Origin: an uncultured Prevotella sp.
Lineage (GTDB): Bacteria; Bacteroidota; Bacteroidia; Bacteroidales; Bacteroidaceae
DNA: 64,000 bases
Assembly: GCA_900546575.1 (NCBI GenBank)
Contig: URDM01000002.1
Span: forward strand, 15,581 to 79,580
Reading direction: 5' to 3'
In this document: piece after piece, positions 44,910 through 53,969 of the stretch
Layout: every line of letters starts with the position of its first letter
Position numbering within the stretch: the first letter of the stretch is position 1
The notes under the pieces: generated by a model
Seen by the model: only the letters and a program-made list of their open reading frames with translations
The model's database searches: none
Told to the model about the DNA's origin: nothing
Translations under genes and position numbers: made by a program

Positions 44910-45176
44910 ATGGTATTTGTAGGACTCTTTCTGAAATCAATATTTCTCATCTTGCTGCTGAGCGCCTTCTTCTTCATCGGCATCATATTATATTTATATG
45001 TACGCGTGAAGAAAATGACCAAGACGTTCAATTCCAAGTCTACAAGACGCTCCACCAACAAGTCACAACCGACAAACGAACACGTATACGACGAACGCCC
45101 TGAAAGCCAAGCCAAACGAAAGATATTTGCCAAAGACGAAGGCGAATACGTGGATTTTGAAGAAGAAAAGAACTGA
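44910..45176 (+). CDS. DUF4834 family small membrane protein
   Basis: An 88-residue protein: one N-terminal transmembrane helix (~8-30) followed by a basic, then acidic, soluble tail (VYDERPESQAKRKIFAKDEGEYVDFEEE). It matches the Bacteroidetes-only family DUF4834 of unknown function. The stop codon is one base from the next ATG, so it is translationally tied to the M20 gene. Confidence 0.8.
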   Translation: MVFVGLFLKSIFLILLLSAFFFIGIILYLYVRVKKMTKTFNSKSTRRSTNKSQPTNEHVYDERPESQAKRKIFAKDEGEYVDFEEEKN

Positions 45177-45177
45177 T

Positions 45178-46233
45178 ATGAGCAAGTACACAGACGAAGC
45201 CGTAGCACTGCTGCAACGACTTATTGCAACTCCGTCAATAAGCAGGGACGAGAAATCTGCAGCCGACATCATGCAGGGATACATCGAATGTCTCGGCATG
45301 AAGACGTGGCGCGAGGCTAACAACGTGTGGACTGTATCGCCATGGTTTGACGAAAACAAGCCTACCCTACTGCTCAACGCACATATCGACACCGTAAAAC
45401 CCGTCAGTTCGTGGACTCGAAAACCCTTTGAACCTACCATTGAGGACGGAACGCTGTACGGACTGGGCAGCAACGACTGCGGTGGCGGACTCGTATCGCT
45501 GTTGCAAGCAATGCGCATCCTGTGCCGACAGGAGCAAAAATACAACATCATTTATCTCGCCTCGGCAGAAGAGGAGGTTTCGGGCAAGGACGGAATAAGC
45601 CGTGCCATACCAATGTTGCCGCGCATCGACGTTGCAATAGTGGGCGAACCTACTGGCATGCAGCCAGCCATTGCTGAAAAAGGACTGATGGTTCTCGATC
45701 TGACGGCACACGGCAAGAGCGGACATGCGGCACGTGGCGAAGGCATCAACGCCCTGTATGCAGCACTCGACGACCTTGTATGGATACGCGACTACCGCTT
45801 TGAGCGCGTCAGTCCGTTACTCGGACCTACCATAATGAACGCCACAGTCATCAATGCAGGCACCCAACACAATGTAGTTCCTGACGAATGCCATATCATA
45901 GTGGATGTGCGCACCAACGAGCTCTACACCAATGAGGAGGTATGCGAATTCGTTGCAAAGAACATTCAGAGCGACTGTAAGGCGCGGTCGTACCGCCTGC
46001 ACTCATCACACATACCCGTCGACCACCCAATAGTACAACGACTCAAGGCTATGGGCAAGACTCCTTTCGGGTCGCCGACGCTTAGCGACCAGGCTCTTAT
46101 GCCTTGGCAGTCATTAAAACTTGGTCCAGGAGACTCGGCACGTTCCCACTCTGCCGACGAATACATACGCATCAACGAGATTAACGACGCAATAGAAACA
46201 TACGTTGAATTGCTCGACAAACAAGTAATTTGA
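45178..46233 (+). CDS. M20 family metallohydrolase, ArgE-like deacylase
   Basis: A 351-residue di-zinc hydrolase. Metal and catalytic residues: NAHIDTV (His, Asp), GLGSNDCGGG (Asp), ASAEEEVSG (Glu pair), VGEPTG (Asp/Glu region) and late SHSADEYI (His). The dimerisation insert begins TAHGKSGHAARGEG. In Bacteroidales this type is usually the N-acetyl/N-succinyl-ornithine or citrulline deacylase of arginine synthesis; a dipeptidase role cannot be excluded. ATG 45178 is chosen over a frame running back into the preceding gene. Confidence 0.82.
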   Translation: MSKYTDEAVALLQRLIATPSISRDEKSAADIMQGYIECLGMKTWREANNVWTVSPWFDENKPTLLLNAHIDTVKPVSSWTRKPFEPTIEDGTLYGLGSNDCGGGLVSLLQAMRILCRQEQKYNIIYLASAEEEVSGKDGISRAIPMLPRIDVAIVGEPTGMQPAIAEKGLMVLDLTAHGKSGHAARGEGINALYAALDDLVWIRDYRFERVSPLLGPTIMNATVINAGTQHNVVPDECHIIVDVRTNELYTNEEVCEFVAKNIQSDCKARSYRLHSSHIPVDHPIVQRLKAMGKTPFGSPTLSDQALMPWQSLKLGPGDSARSHSADEYIRINEINDAIETYVELLDKQVI

Positions 46234-46264
46234 AAACAACAAACTTAAAACCCTGCAATCTATT

Positions 46265-47455
46265 ATGCTTAACAATTTCAAGATAGACAACGAAACCAAA
46301 AGCGGACAATGCAAGAAAGGCATACTCAACTATTTCGTTGCTAACGGCAACTCAACCATACAGGAGCTGGCCAAGGAAGTGAATCTTAGCGTTCCAACCG
46401 TTACCAAGGCATTGGGCGAACTGCTCAACATGGGATATATCAACGAGTATGGAAAGCAGGAGACCGGCGAAGGACGTCATCCGACACTCTATGGCCTCAA
46501 TCCCGACTCAGGCTATTTTGTCGGAGTAGAGATTAAGGAAGGCTTTGTCAATCTTGGAATGATCAATTTCCGAGGCGACCTCGTTAATATCGAGAACGAC
46601 AAGCCATGCCGCATCGACAACACAATGGAGTCGGTCAAGGAGCTGTGCGAACTCGTTAAGCAATTTATCGACAAGTCGGGAGTAAACAAAGACAAGATAC
46701 TTAACGTGCTGTTCAGCATCGCCGGACGCGTAAACGCAAAGAGCGGATACAGCCACACAATATATAATTTCACAGAAGAGCCCCTCACTACACTCTTCTC
46801 CGACCTGCTCAACTATCCTGCAAGCATCGAAAACGATACAAGAGCATACGCTTACGGCGAATATATGGCAGGCAATGTCAACGGCGAACGAGACATTCTA
46901 TTCGTAAATGCAAGCTGGGGACTTGGCCTCGGAATAATCGTCAACGGCGAACTCTATACCGGACGCTCTGGATTTGCAGGCGAAATAGGTCACATGCACT
47001 TATATAACAACGAGATACTCTGCCACTGCGGCAAGAAGGGATGTCTCGAAACCGAGGCTTCGGGACGCGCTCTCTACCGCATAATGCACGAACGCATCAA
47101 TGCCGGCGAATCGTCGTCGCTGACACAAAGCGTTGGCAACGACTTCACACTCGACGACATCATCGATGCTGTCAATGCCGAAGACCCACTGAGCATAGAC
47201 GTAGTGGAGCACATCGGACACGCTATCGGCGAGACCGTTGCCAACCTTATCAATGTGTTCAACCCCGAACTGGTAGTCATAGGCGGACTGCTGGCACGCA
47301 CGGGCGACTTCCTTCTGCAGGCTGTCAACGTGTCGGTGCGCAAGTATACACTCAATCTTGTCAACAAGGACACACGCCTGTGCCTGTCAAAACTCAACGA
47401 ACGCGGAGGCATTATAGGAGCCTGTCTGCTGGCACGCAAGATGGTGCTGGGATAA
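46265..47455 (+). CDS. ROK family transcriptional regulator (NagC/XylR type)
   Basis: A 396-residue protein: N-terminal winged helix (~16-75; TIQELAKEVNLSVPTVTKAL), then the ROK kinase-like fold with VNASWGLGLGIIVNG and the zinc-binding CHCGKKGCLE. Such proteins sense sugars or sugar phosphates and repress or activate carbohydrate genes. No sugar genes adjoin it; it lies between the M20 gene and dnaE, so its targets are probably elsewhere. It may also be bifunctional, but the DNA-binding domain points to regulation. Confidence 0.92.
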   Translation: MLNNFKIDNETKSGQCKKGILNYFVANGNSTIQELAKEVNLSVPTVTKALGELLNMGYINEYGKQETGEGRHPTLYGLNPDSGYFVGVEIKEGFVNLGMINFRGDLVNIENDKPCRIDNTMESVKELCELVKQFIDKSGVNKDKILNVLFSIAGRVNAKSGYSHTIYNFTEEPLTTLFSDLLNYPASIENDTRAYAYGEYMAGNVNGERDILFVNASWGLGLGIIVNGELYTGRSGFAGEIGHMHLYNNEILCHCGKKGCLETEASGRALYRIMHERINAGESSSLTQSVGNDFTLDDIIDAVNAEDPLSIDVVEHIGHAIGETVANLINVFNPELVVIGGLLARTGDFLLQAVNVSVRKYTLNLVNKDTRLCLSKLNERGGIIGACLLARKMVLG

Positions 47456-47498
47456 GAACAGACCCGAATAAAGCCGCCGCCGATAATATCAAAATAAC

Positions 47499-50400
47499 AT
47501 GGAAGATTTCATTCACCTACACGTACATACCTATTACTCCATACTCGACGGACAATCGCCCGTGCAGAAACTTGTGGATAAAGCGGTAGCCAACGGCATG
47601 CGCGGCATGGCCATAACCGACCACGGCAACATGTTCGGCGTGAAAGAGCTGTTCAACTACTGCAACAAGATAAACGGCAAGCTGAAGGACGAGGGCAAAG
47701 AACCCTTCAAGCCGATATTCGGATGCGAGATGTATGTGGCTCACCGACGCAAATGCGACCGCGAAAAGGACCGCGGCGACATGGGCGGATACCACCTTAT
47801 AGTGCTCGCAAAGAACTATAATGGCTACAAAAACCTCATCAAGCTGGTGTCACGTGCATGGGTGGATGGATATTATATGCGTCCTCGTACCGACCGCGAG
47901 GACTTGGAGCGATATCACGAAGACCTTATTGTATGCTCGGCATGTATTGCCGGCGAAGTGCCCGCCAAGATTCTGAAGGGCGACATGCAAGGAGCGCGCG
48001 AAGCAATTGAATGGTATAAGCGCGTGTTTGGCGACGACTATTATCTGGAACTTCAACGTCACGAGGTGAAGGACCCGCATCAGCGTGCCAACCGCGAAAC
48101 ATTCCCATTGCAGCAGCGTGCCAACAAGGAATTGATAGAGCTGTCGAAGGAGTATGGCATCAAACTTGTCTGCACCAACGACTGCCACTTTGTCGACCAG
48201 GACAATGCCGAAGCCCACGACCACCTGCTGTGTCTGGCTACCGGCAAAGACCTTGACGACCCCAACCGTATGCTCTACTCCAAGCAGGAGTGGTTCAAGA
48301 CGCGCGAAGAGATGAACGAAATCTTCGCCGATGTGCCCGAAGCACTTTCCAATACACTTGAAATATTGGACAAGGTGGAGCCATACTCCATCGACCATGC
48401 GCCCATTATGCCTTTCTTCCCCATTCCTGCCGAATTCGGTAGTGAGGAAGAAACACGCAAGCGCATTACCCCTGAAGAGCTGTTCCGTGAGTTTACAACC
48501 GACGAGAACGGCAACGACATCATGTCACACGAAGAAGCCGAGAAGAAAATCAAGAAACTTGGCGGACTGGACAAGCTCTATCGTATCAAGTTTGAAGCCG
48601 ACTATCTGGCCAAACTCGCCTACGACGGAGCCAAGAAGTTGTATGGCGACCCGCTACCCGACGAAGTTTACGAGCGTGTGAAGTTCGAATTGCACATCAT
48701 GAAGACCATGGGCTTCCCTGGTTACTTCCTTATCGTGCAGGATTTCATCAACTCTGCACGTGACGAACTTGGCGTTATGGTAGGCCCTGGACGTGGTTCG
48801 GCAGCCGGATCGGTTGTAGCCTATTGCTTGGGAATTACCAAGATTGACCCAATCAAGTACGACCTGCTTTTCGAACGATTCCTTAACCCCGACCGTATTT
48901 CCCTCCCCGATATCGATACCGACTTCGACGACGACGGACGAGGCAAGGTGCTCGAATGGGTTGAGGACAAATACGGACACGACAAGGTTGCGCACATCAT
49001 CACCTACGGCACTATGGCCACGAAAAACTCTATCAAGGACGTGGCACGTGTGGAAAAATTGCCGCTCGATATAAGCAACCGTCTGTGCAAAGCTATTCCT
49101 GACAAGCTGCCCGACGGACTTAAGATGAACCTTCCCAACGCAATCAAGAGCGTGCCCGAGCTGCGCGAAGCCGAAGCAAGCGCCAATCCTCAAATGGCAA
49201 ACACCATAAAATATGCCAAGATGCTTGAGGGAACGGTGCGCGGAACGGGCATTCATGCCTGCGGAACGATTATATGTCGCGACGCAATTTCGGATTGGGT
49301 GCCAGTGTCAACAGCCGAAGACAAGTCCGATCCAGGCCACAAACTTCTTGCTACACAATACGACGGACACGTCATTGAGGAAACGGGACTCATCAAAATG
49401 GACTTCCTCGGACTCTCCACCCTGTCCATAATGAAAGAGACAGTGGAGAACATCCGACTGACACACGGATTCACCGTCGACCTGGACACGATTCCTATCG
49501 ACGACGAACTCACATACAAGCTATATCAAGAGGGACGCACCATCGGTACGTTCCAGTTTGAGTCGGCAGGCATGCAGAAGTATCTGCGCGAGCTGAAGCC
49601 CACGGTTTTCGAGGACCTTATTGCCATGAACGCCCTCTATCGTCCCGGTCCTATGGACTACATCCCATCGTTCATCGCCCGTAAGAATGGCAAAGAGGAG
49701 ATAAAGTACGACATCCCGTGCATGGAGAAGTACCTCAAGGACACCTACGGCATTACCGTATATCAGGAGCAGGTGATGCTCCTCTCGCGCCAGCTTGCCA
49801 ACTTCACCCGAGGAGAATCGGATGCCCTGCGTAAGGCAATGGGTAAGAAGAAGAAGGCTATCGTTGACGCGATGAAACCTAAGTTCATCGAAGGCGGACA
49901 GAAAAACGGCCACGACCCAAAGGTACTCGAGAAGATTTGGGCAGACTGGGAGAAGTTCGCATCGTACGCATTCAACAAGTCGCACGCCACATGCTACTCA
50001 TGGGTGGCATATCAGACAGCCTATCTGAAGGCGCACTACCCTGCCGAATTCATGGCAGGCAACATGAGCCGATGCATCAACGACATCACGAAGATTACGA
50101 AGCTCATGTCCGAATGCCAGGCAATGGGCATTCCGTGTCTCGGTCCGGACGTTAACGAGAGTCAGCGAAAGTTCTCTGCCAACAAGAAGGGCGAGGTACG
50201 CTTCGGACTATCTGCAATCAAGGGAATGGGCGATGCGGCTGCCGTCAACATCATAGCCGAACGCGAAAAAAACGGTCCATATAAGGATATATTCGACTTT
50301 GTACAAAGAGTCAACCTCTCATCGGTCAACCGCAAGGCACTTGAATCGCTTGCTCTGAGCGGCGGATTCGACTCGTTCGGTATCAAGCGCGAGCAATACT

Positions 50401-51239
50401 TCGCCCAAAACGTCAAGGGCGACACTTTCATAGAGACCATATTGCGCTACGGCCAGGTATATCAGACCGAGCAATCATCGATGCAGAACTCGCTGTTTGG
50501 CGACATGGGTGGCATAGAGATAACCACTCCGCCAGTACCAAATTGCGAACCTTGGAGCACAATGGAGCTGCTCAAGAAGGAGCGCGAGCTCGTCGGCATA
50601 TACCTGTCGGCACATCCACTCGACGACTATGCCGTAGTGCTCAACCATATGTGCAACCTCAAGTGTCCGCAAGTGGGCCGCGAGATGGACAAGAAAGACC
50701 TTGCCCGATACGAAGAACTCACGTTCGGAGGCATCGTTACAGCCGTGTCATCACGCTGGACCAAGACCAACAAGCCCTTCGGAATAGTGACAATCGAAGA
50801 CTTTGAGGGCGCAGGCGAAATAGCATTGTTCGGTGAAGAGTGGACAAAATGGCAGAGTATGCTGCAAGAGGAATATCCCGTGTACATCACGGCAAAGTGC
50901 CAGCAGCGTTTCCGCAACAATCCAGACGCCTACGATCTGGTGATAAAGAAGATTGAATTCCTTAGCGACGTGAAGGACAAGTCGATAGACAAGCTCACCA
51001 TCTACATCGACTCCACACTGTTCAAGGACTCCAGCATCACCGACCTGCAGACCATGCTGCAAAGCAACAAGGGCCAGGTGCCGCTCTACTTCAACATCCA
51101 CGACTCTGAGCACAACACCAACATCGAGATGTACAGCAGCAAGGTGACGGTAGACGTCAACAAGCGTCTGCTCAACTTCCTCGACGATATGGACAAGCAG
51201 TCGGGCGAACTTCACAGCGTGCGCTACGCCATCAATTAG
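47499..51239 (+). CDS. dnaE: DNA polymerase III subunit alpha
   Basis: A 1246-residue replicative polymerase. Domains in order: PHP (1-~220; HLHVHTYYSILDGQ, ITDHGNMFG), palm with catalytic PDIDTDFDDDGR (~470-481), thumb/fingers (GPGRGSAAGSVVAYCLG, RPGPMDYIPSFI), helix-hairpin-helix (~830-900), and an OB fold near 1050 (FGGIVTAVSSRWTK). The length is normal for the DnaE1 type. It is followed by trxA 74 bp downstream. Confidence 0.98.
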   Translation: MEDFIHLHVHTYYSILDGQSPVQKLVDKAVANGMRGMAITDHGNMFGVKELFNYCNKINGKLKDEGKEPFKPIFGCEMYVAHRRKCDREKDRGDMGGYHLIVLAKNYNGYKNLIKLVSRAWVDGYYMRPRTDREDLERYHEDLIVCSACIAGEVPAKILKGDMQGAREAIEWYKRVFGDDYYLELQRHEVKDPHQRANRETFPLQQRANKELIELSKEYGIKLVCTNDCHFVDQDNAEAHDHLLCLATGKDLDDPNRMLYSKQEWFKTREEMNEIFADVPEALSNTLEILDKVEPYSIDHAPIMPFFPIPAEFGSEEETRKRITPEELFREFTTDENGNDIMSHEEAEKKIKKLGGLDKLYRIKFEADYLAKLAYDGAKKLYGDPLPDEVYERVKFELHIMKTMGFPGYFLIVQDFINSARDELGVMVGPGRGSAAGSVVAYCLGITKIDPIKYDLLFERFLNPDRISLPDIDTDFDDDGRGKVLEWVEDKYGHDKVAHIITYGTMATKNSIKDVARVEKLPLDISNRLCKAIPDKLPDGLKMNLPNAIKSVPELREAEASANPQMANTIKYAKMLEGTVRGTGIHACGTIICRDAISDWVPVSTAEDKSDPGHKLLATQYDGHVIEETGLIKMDFLGLSTLSIMKETVENIRLTHGFTVDLDTIPIDDELTYKLYQEGRTIGTFQFESAGMQKYLRELKPTVFEDLIAMNALYRPGPMDYIPSFIARKNGKEEIKYDIPCMEKYLKDTYGITVYQEQVMLLSRQLANFTRGESDALRKAMGKKKKAIVDAMKPKFIEGGQKNGHDPKVLEKIWADWEKFASYAFNKSHATCYSWVAYQTAYLKAHYPAEFMAGNMSRCINDITKITKLMSECQAMGIPCLGPDVNESQRKFSANKKGEVRFGLSAIKGMGDAAAVNIIAEREKNGPYKDIFDFVQRVNLSSVNRKALESLALSGGFDSFGIKREQYFAQNVKGDTFIETILRYGQVYQTEQSSMQNSLFGDMGGIEITTPPVPNCEPWSTMELLKKERELVGIYLSAHPLDDYAVVLNHMCNLKCPQVGREMDKKDLARYEELTFGGIVTAVSSRWTKTNKPFGIVTIEDFEGAGEIALFGEEWTKWQSMLQEEYPVYITAKCQQRFRNNPDAYDLVIKKIEFLSDVKDKSIDKLTIYIDSTLFKDSSITDLQTMLQSNKGQVPLYFNIHDSEHNTNIEMYSSKVTVDVNKRLLNFLDDMDKQSGELHSVRYAIN

Positions 51240-51313
51240 TCAAGGCACAAGCAAGAATGGCACAGACTTTGATATTAATTATTCATTAACGACAATATTA
51301 AAAACAAAAGACA

Positions 51314-51628
51314 ATGGAAGTAAAGATTACAACCGAAAACATTGAGCAGTACAAGAGCGGCGAACTGCCGTTGGTAGTTGACCTTTGGGCTACATGGTGC
51401 GGTCCTTGCCGTATGATTGCCCCTATCGTTTCAAAGCTCGCCGAGGAATACGACGGCAAGATAGTAGTAGGCAAGTGCGACGTTGAGGAGAACGACGACG
51501 TAGCAGCCGAGTACCGCGTACGCAACATCCCTACACTGCTGTTCTTCAAGGGCGGCGAACTCGTAGGCAAGCACGTAGGTGCCATCACCGAGGGCGACCT
51601 TAAGGCAAAGTTCGACGAGCTTCTGTAA
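51314..51628 (+). CDS. trxA: thioredoxin
   Basis: A 104-residue cytosolic redox protein with the active site WCGPC (28-32), the cis-proline block NIPTLLFF and a typical length. It would be recycled by TrxB encoded at 408-1355. It ends the dnaE-trxA unit and is followed by a very stable terminator. Confidence 0.97.
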   Translation: MEVKITTENIEQYKSGELPLVVDLWATWCGPCRMIAPIVSKLAEEYDGKIVVGKCDVEENDDVAAEYRVRNIPTLLFFKGGELVGKHVGAITEGDLKAKFDELL

Positions 51629-51655
51629 GCCACTCCGAACTATATGACACTCCCT

Positions 51656-51731
51656 AAGAGGGTGTGCTACAACTGGACTGACCGGACTTGACGTTCCGGC
51701 AAATCCAGTAGTAGCACACCCTCTTTTTTTT
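51656..51731 (+). terminator. long branched terminator after trxA
   Basis: The outer stem AAGAGGGTGTGCTAC/GTAGCACACCCTCTT (15 bp, perfect) encloses a second stem (CTGGA/TCCAG) and an inner CCGGA/TCCGG hairpin, followed by eight T residues. Confidence 0.93.
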
Positions 51732-51749
51732 GTATATTGCCATCCAGCA

Positions 51750-51840
51750 AAAACGTCGTATCAAGCCATGATACGATCATTTCAAGGCACGAAATGGTCA
51801 TATCAAGGCTTGATACGACCGTTTCAAGGCACACGACAAA
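51750..51840 (+). repeat. 21-bp palindromic tandem repeat
   Basis: Four units of about 21 bp, each with its own inverted repeat around a conserved TCAAG centre: TATCA...TGATA, ATTTC...GAAAT, TATCAAG...CTTGATA, then a degenerate GTTTCAAG unit. The arms differ between units but stay self-complementary. The rest of 51732-52050 holds no gene I can support. Confidence 0.8.
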
Positions 51841-52051
51841 ACCTTATATCACTATCCAGACATTAGTATCACGGTTGAAAAGGTACATGGTAACGTATTG
51901 CAGACGTGCTTGGCATCTATCAAGAACGCACGAAAAAGCCATGAGTGATATAGTGTAACCCATTCTTTTCAAGTGCAATAATAAAATACAAGAAATAACG
52001 TTCTTCATAAAGAAAGGTTTTGTGCGATAATAGTTCAAGGACTAAAAACTC

Positions 52052-52059
52052 TACCTTTG
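52052..52059 (+). promoter_or_regulatory. predicted -7 element for the small membrane protein gene
   Basis: TACCTTTG, a TAnnTTTG match about 95 bp before the ATG at 52154; the -33 region is weak. Confidence 0.45.
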
Positions 52060-52153
52060 CATACTACAATAAATAACAACACGTTTAAGGTCGCAAATTG
52101 CGACCAGTCTAAAACGGATGTCATAAAATGTGGAAACAAAATAACGAGACAAT

Positions 52154-52429
52154 ATGTTTGAGATAATAGGAGAAATAATCGTCAGATTCTTGCAAGGAAT
52201 AGGCGCAATGGTGTTTAGGATTTTATGGTGGTTGTTCATAGAGGCCTTAGGCTCTGTATTCCGTTTCTTTTGGCTGAGGCTTTTTCTGCGCCGTCAAGTT
52301 TCTTTCGGTCAAGTATACTTTGGAATGGGACGAAAGCAAGAATCATTTGTAAAAAACTATGGCTGGGGATTACTGATTATAACGATTGTTTTGGTAGCTA
52401 TTGGACTTTGTCAAAAATATAAATTGTAG
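52154..52429 (+). CDS. small membrane protein, unrecognised
   Basis: A 91-residue open frame with two hydrophobic segments (~4-36 including FRILWWLFIEALGSVFRFFW, and ~68-85) and a basic middle. I do not recognise a family. Support comes from a sensible start, amino-acid composition of a membrane protein and the TACCTTTG box upstream. It could be a toxin-like or accessory membrane peptide, or not expressed at all. Confidence 0.5.
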   Translation: MFEIIGEIIVRFLQGIGAMVFRILWWLFIEALGSVFRFFWLRLFLRRQVSFGQVYFGMGRKQESFVKNYGWGLLIITIVLVAIGLCQKYKL

Positions 52430-52488
52430 AAATCATGAAGAAACGAAGGAAAGGCGATGACGACTCTTGCTTGATTACATTCGGAGGG

Positions 52489-52600
52489 CAAAAGGACTCC
52501 TTTTACAATGCAAAAGGATTACATTTGGATAGCAAAAGGACTCCTTTTACAATGCAAAAGGACTACATTTGGAGGGCAAAAGGACTACATTTGAAAAGGA
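52489..52600. repeat. 22-bp tandem repeat array, locus 2
   Basis: CAAAAGGA starts at exactly 52489, 52511, 52533, 52555 and 52577 (22-bp period). Units alternate between the palindromic core (AAAAGGACTCCTTTT) and an asymmetric version (AAAAGGACTACATTT). The array lies between the small membrane protein gene and the fba terminator. Confidence 0.95.
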
Positions 52601-52650
52601 GAAAGATTTTGCAACTACATGAGGAAACAATCGCTACCTCGCGAGATAGC

Positions 52651-52682
52651 AAAAAAAAGCCCGAAACCAAACGGTTTCGGGC
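52651..52682 (-). terminator. intrinsic terminator of fba
   Basis: GCCCGAAACC pairs with GGTTTCGGGC (10 bp, 4-nt loop), followed on the minus strand by eight T residues. Confidence 0.93.
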
Positions 52683-52701
52683 GCAAACTATATAGTTTGT
52701 A

Positions 52702-53712
52702 TTAGTCGAGCTGAGCGAGCTTGTTGTCAGAACCGAGCACGTCAATGATCTTGTGCTTGTACATCTGCTCCATGAGGTCGCGAGCAGGACCGCAGTACTT
52801 ACGTGGGTCGAACTCACCTGGTTTGTCGTGGAATACCTTACGAACAGCAGCGGTGAATGCGAGACGTGAGTCAGAGTCGATGTTGATCTTGCAAACAGCG
52901 CTCTTAGAAGCCTTGCGGAGCTGCTCCTCAGGAATACCAACAGCGTCGGGCAACTTGCCACCGTACTCGTTGATCATGTCAACATACTCCTGAGGTACAG
53001 AAGAAGAACCGTGGAGAACGATTGGGAATCCAGGGAGCTTCTGCATGATCTCGTCGAGAACATCGAATGCCAATGGAGGAGGAACGAGCTTGCCAGTCTT
53101 CGGGTCGCGTGTGCACTGCTCCGGAGTAAACTTGTAAGCACCGTGTGAAGTACCGATAGAGATAGCCAATGAGTCAACACCAGTGCGGCTTGTGAAGTCG
53201 ATAACCTCCTCAGGCTTTGTATAGTGGCATACATCTGAAGAAACCTCATCCTCTACACCAGCCAATACACCGAGCTCACCCTCTACAGTTACGTCGAACT
53301 GATGAGCGTAGTCTACAACCTTCTTTGTAAGAGCGATGTTCTCCTCATAAGGCAGTGAAGAACCGTCGATCATTACTGAAGAGAAGCCAAGGTCTACACA
53401 GCTCTTGCAAAGCTCGAAGCTGTCACCGTGGTCAAGGTGAAGAACGATCTCAGGATGCTTGCAGCCAAGCTCCTTAGCGTACTCTACAGCACCCTCAGCC
53501 ATGTAACGGAGAAGAGTCTCGTTAGCATAGTTGCGTGCACCCTTAGATACCTGGAGGATAACCGGCGACTTCAGCTCTGAAGAAGCCTTGATAATAGCCT
53601 GAAGCTGCTCGAGGTTGTTGAAGTTGAATGCAGGGATTGCATAACCACCCTTGATGGCTCTTGCGAACATATCACGTGTGTTCACCAAGCCCAATTCTTT
53701 GTAGTTTACCAT
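52702..53712 (-). CDS. fba: class II fructose-1,6-bisphosphate aldolase
   Basis: A 336-residue zinc aldolase of glycolysis and gluconeogenesis. Zinc and active-site blocks: HLDHGDSFE, GELGVLAG, SIGTSHGAYKF and IVLHGSSSVP. The C-terminal helices carry KVFHDKPGEFDPRKY. Codon choice is strongly biased like that of tpiA, as expected for an abundant enzyme. Monocistronic with its own promoter and terminator. Confidence 0.96.
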   Translation of the reverse strand: MVNYKELGLVNTRDMFARAIKGGYAIPAFNFNNLEQLQAIIKASSELKSPVILQVSKGARNYANETLLRYMAEGAVEYAKELGCKHPEIVLHLDHGDSFELCKSCVDLGFSSVMIDGSSLPYEENIALTKKVVDYAHQFDVTVEGELGVLAGVEDEVSSDVCHYTKPEEVIDFTSRTGVDSLAISIGTSHGAYKFTPEQCTRDPKTGKLVPPPLAFDVLDEIMQKLPGFPIVLHGSSSVPQEYVDMINEYGGKLPDAVGIPEEQLRKASKSAVCKINIDSDSRLAFTAAVRKVFHDKPGEFDPRKYCGPARDLMEQMYKHKIIDVLGSDNKLAQLD

Positions 53713-53758
53713 AATTGTTTATTTGTTTTATAAAAAACGTGTAATCTTTTTACATCTG

Positions 53759-53789
53759 CAAAGTTAACATTTTAATTTGTCACGACAAA
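53759..53789 (-). promoter_or_regulatory. predicted promoter for fba
   Basis: Minus-strand TAACTTTG (53759-53766) and TTTG (53786-53789), 19 bp apart. Confidence 0.8.
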
Positions 53790-53969
53790 GCATCGAAACG
53801 TTTTTTTATGTTTCCTTTACCTTACTGTATCATTACATTCTGATTTTGTAATATTTACTTTACAAAAGTATTAGTATGCTAACCGTCCTCCCGGCATACG
53901 CCTGACTTTGTACAGCCGGACAACACAATATTAACAAGCAATGTGCGTTATGATTATATAATAATGTAT

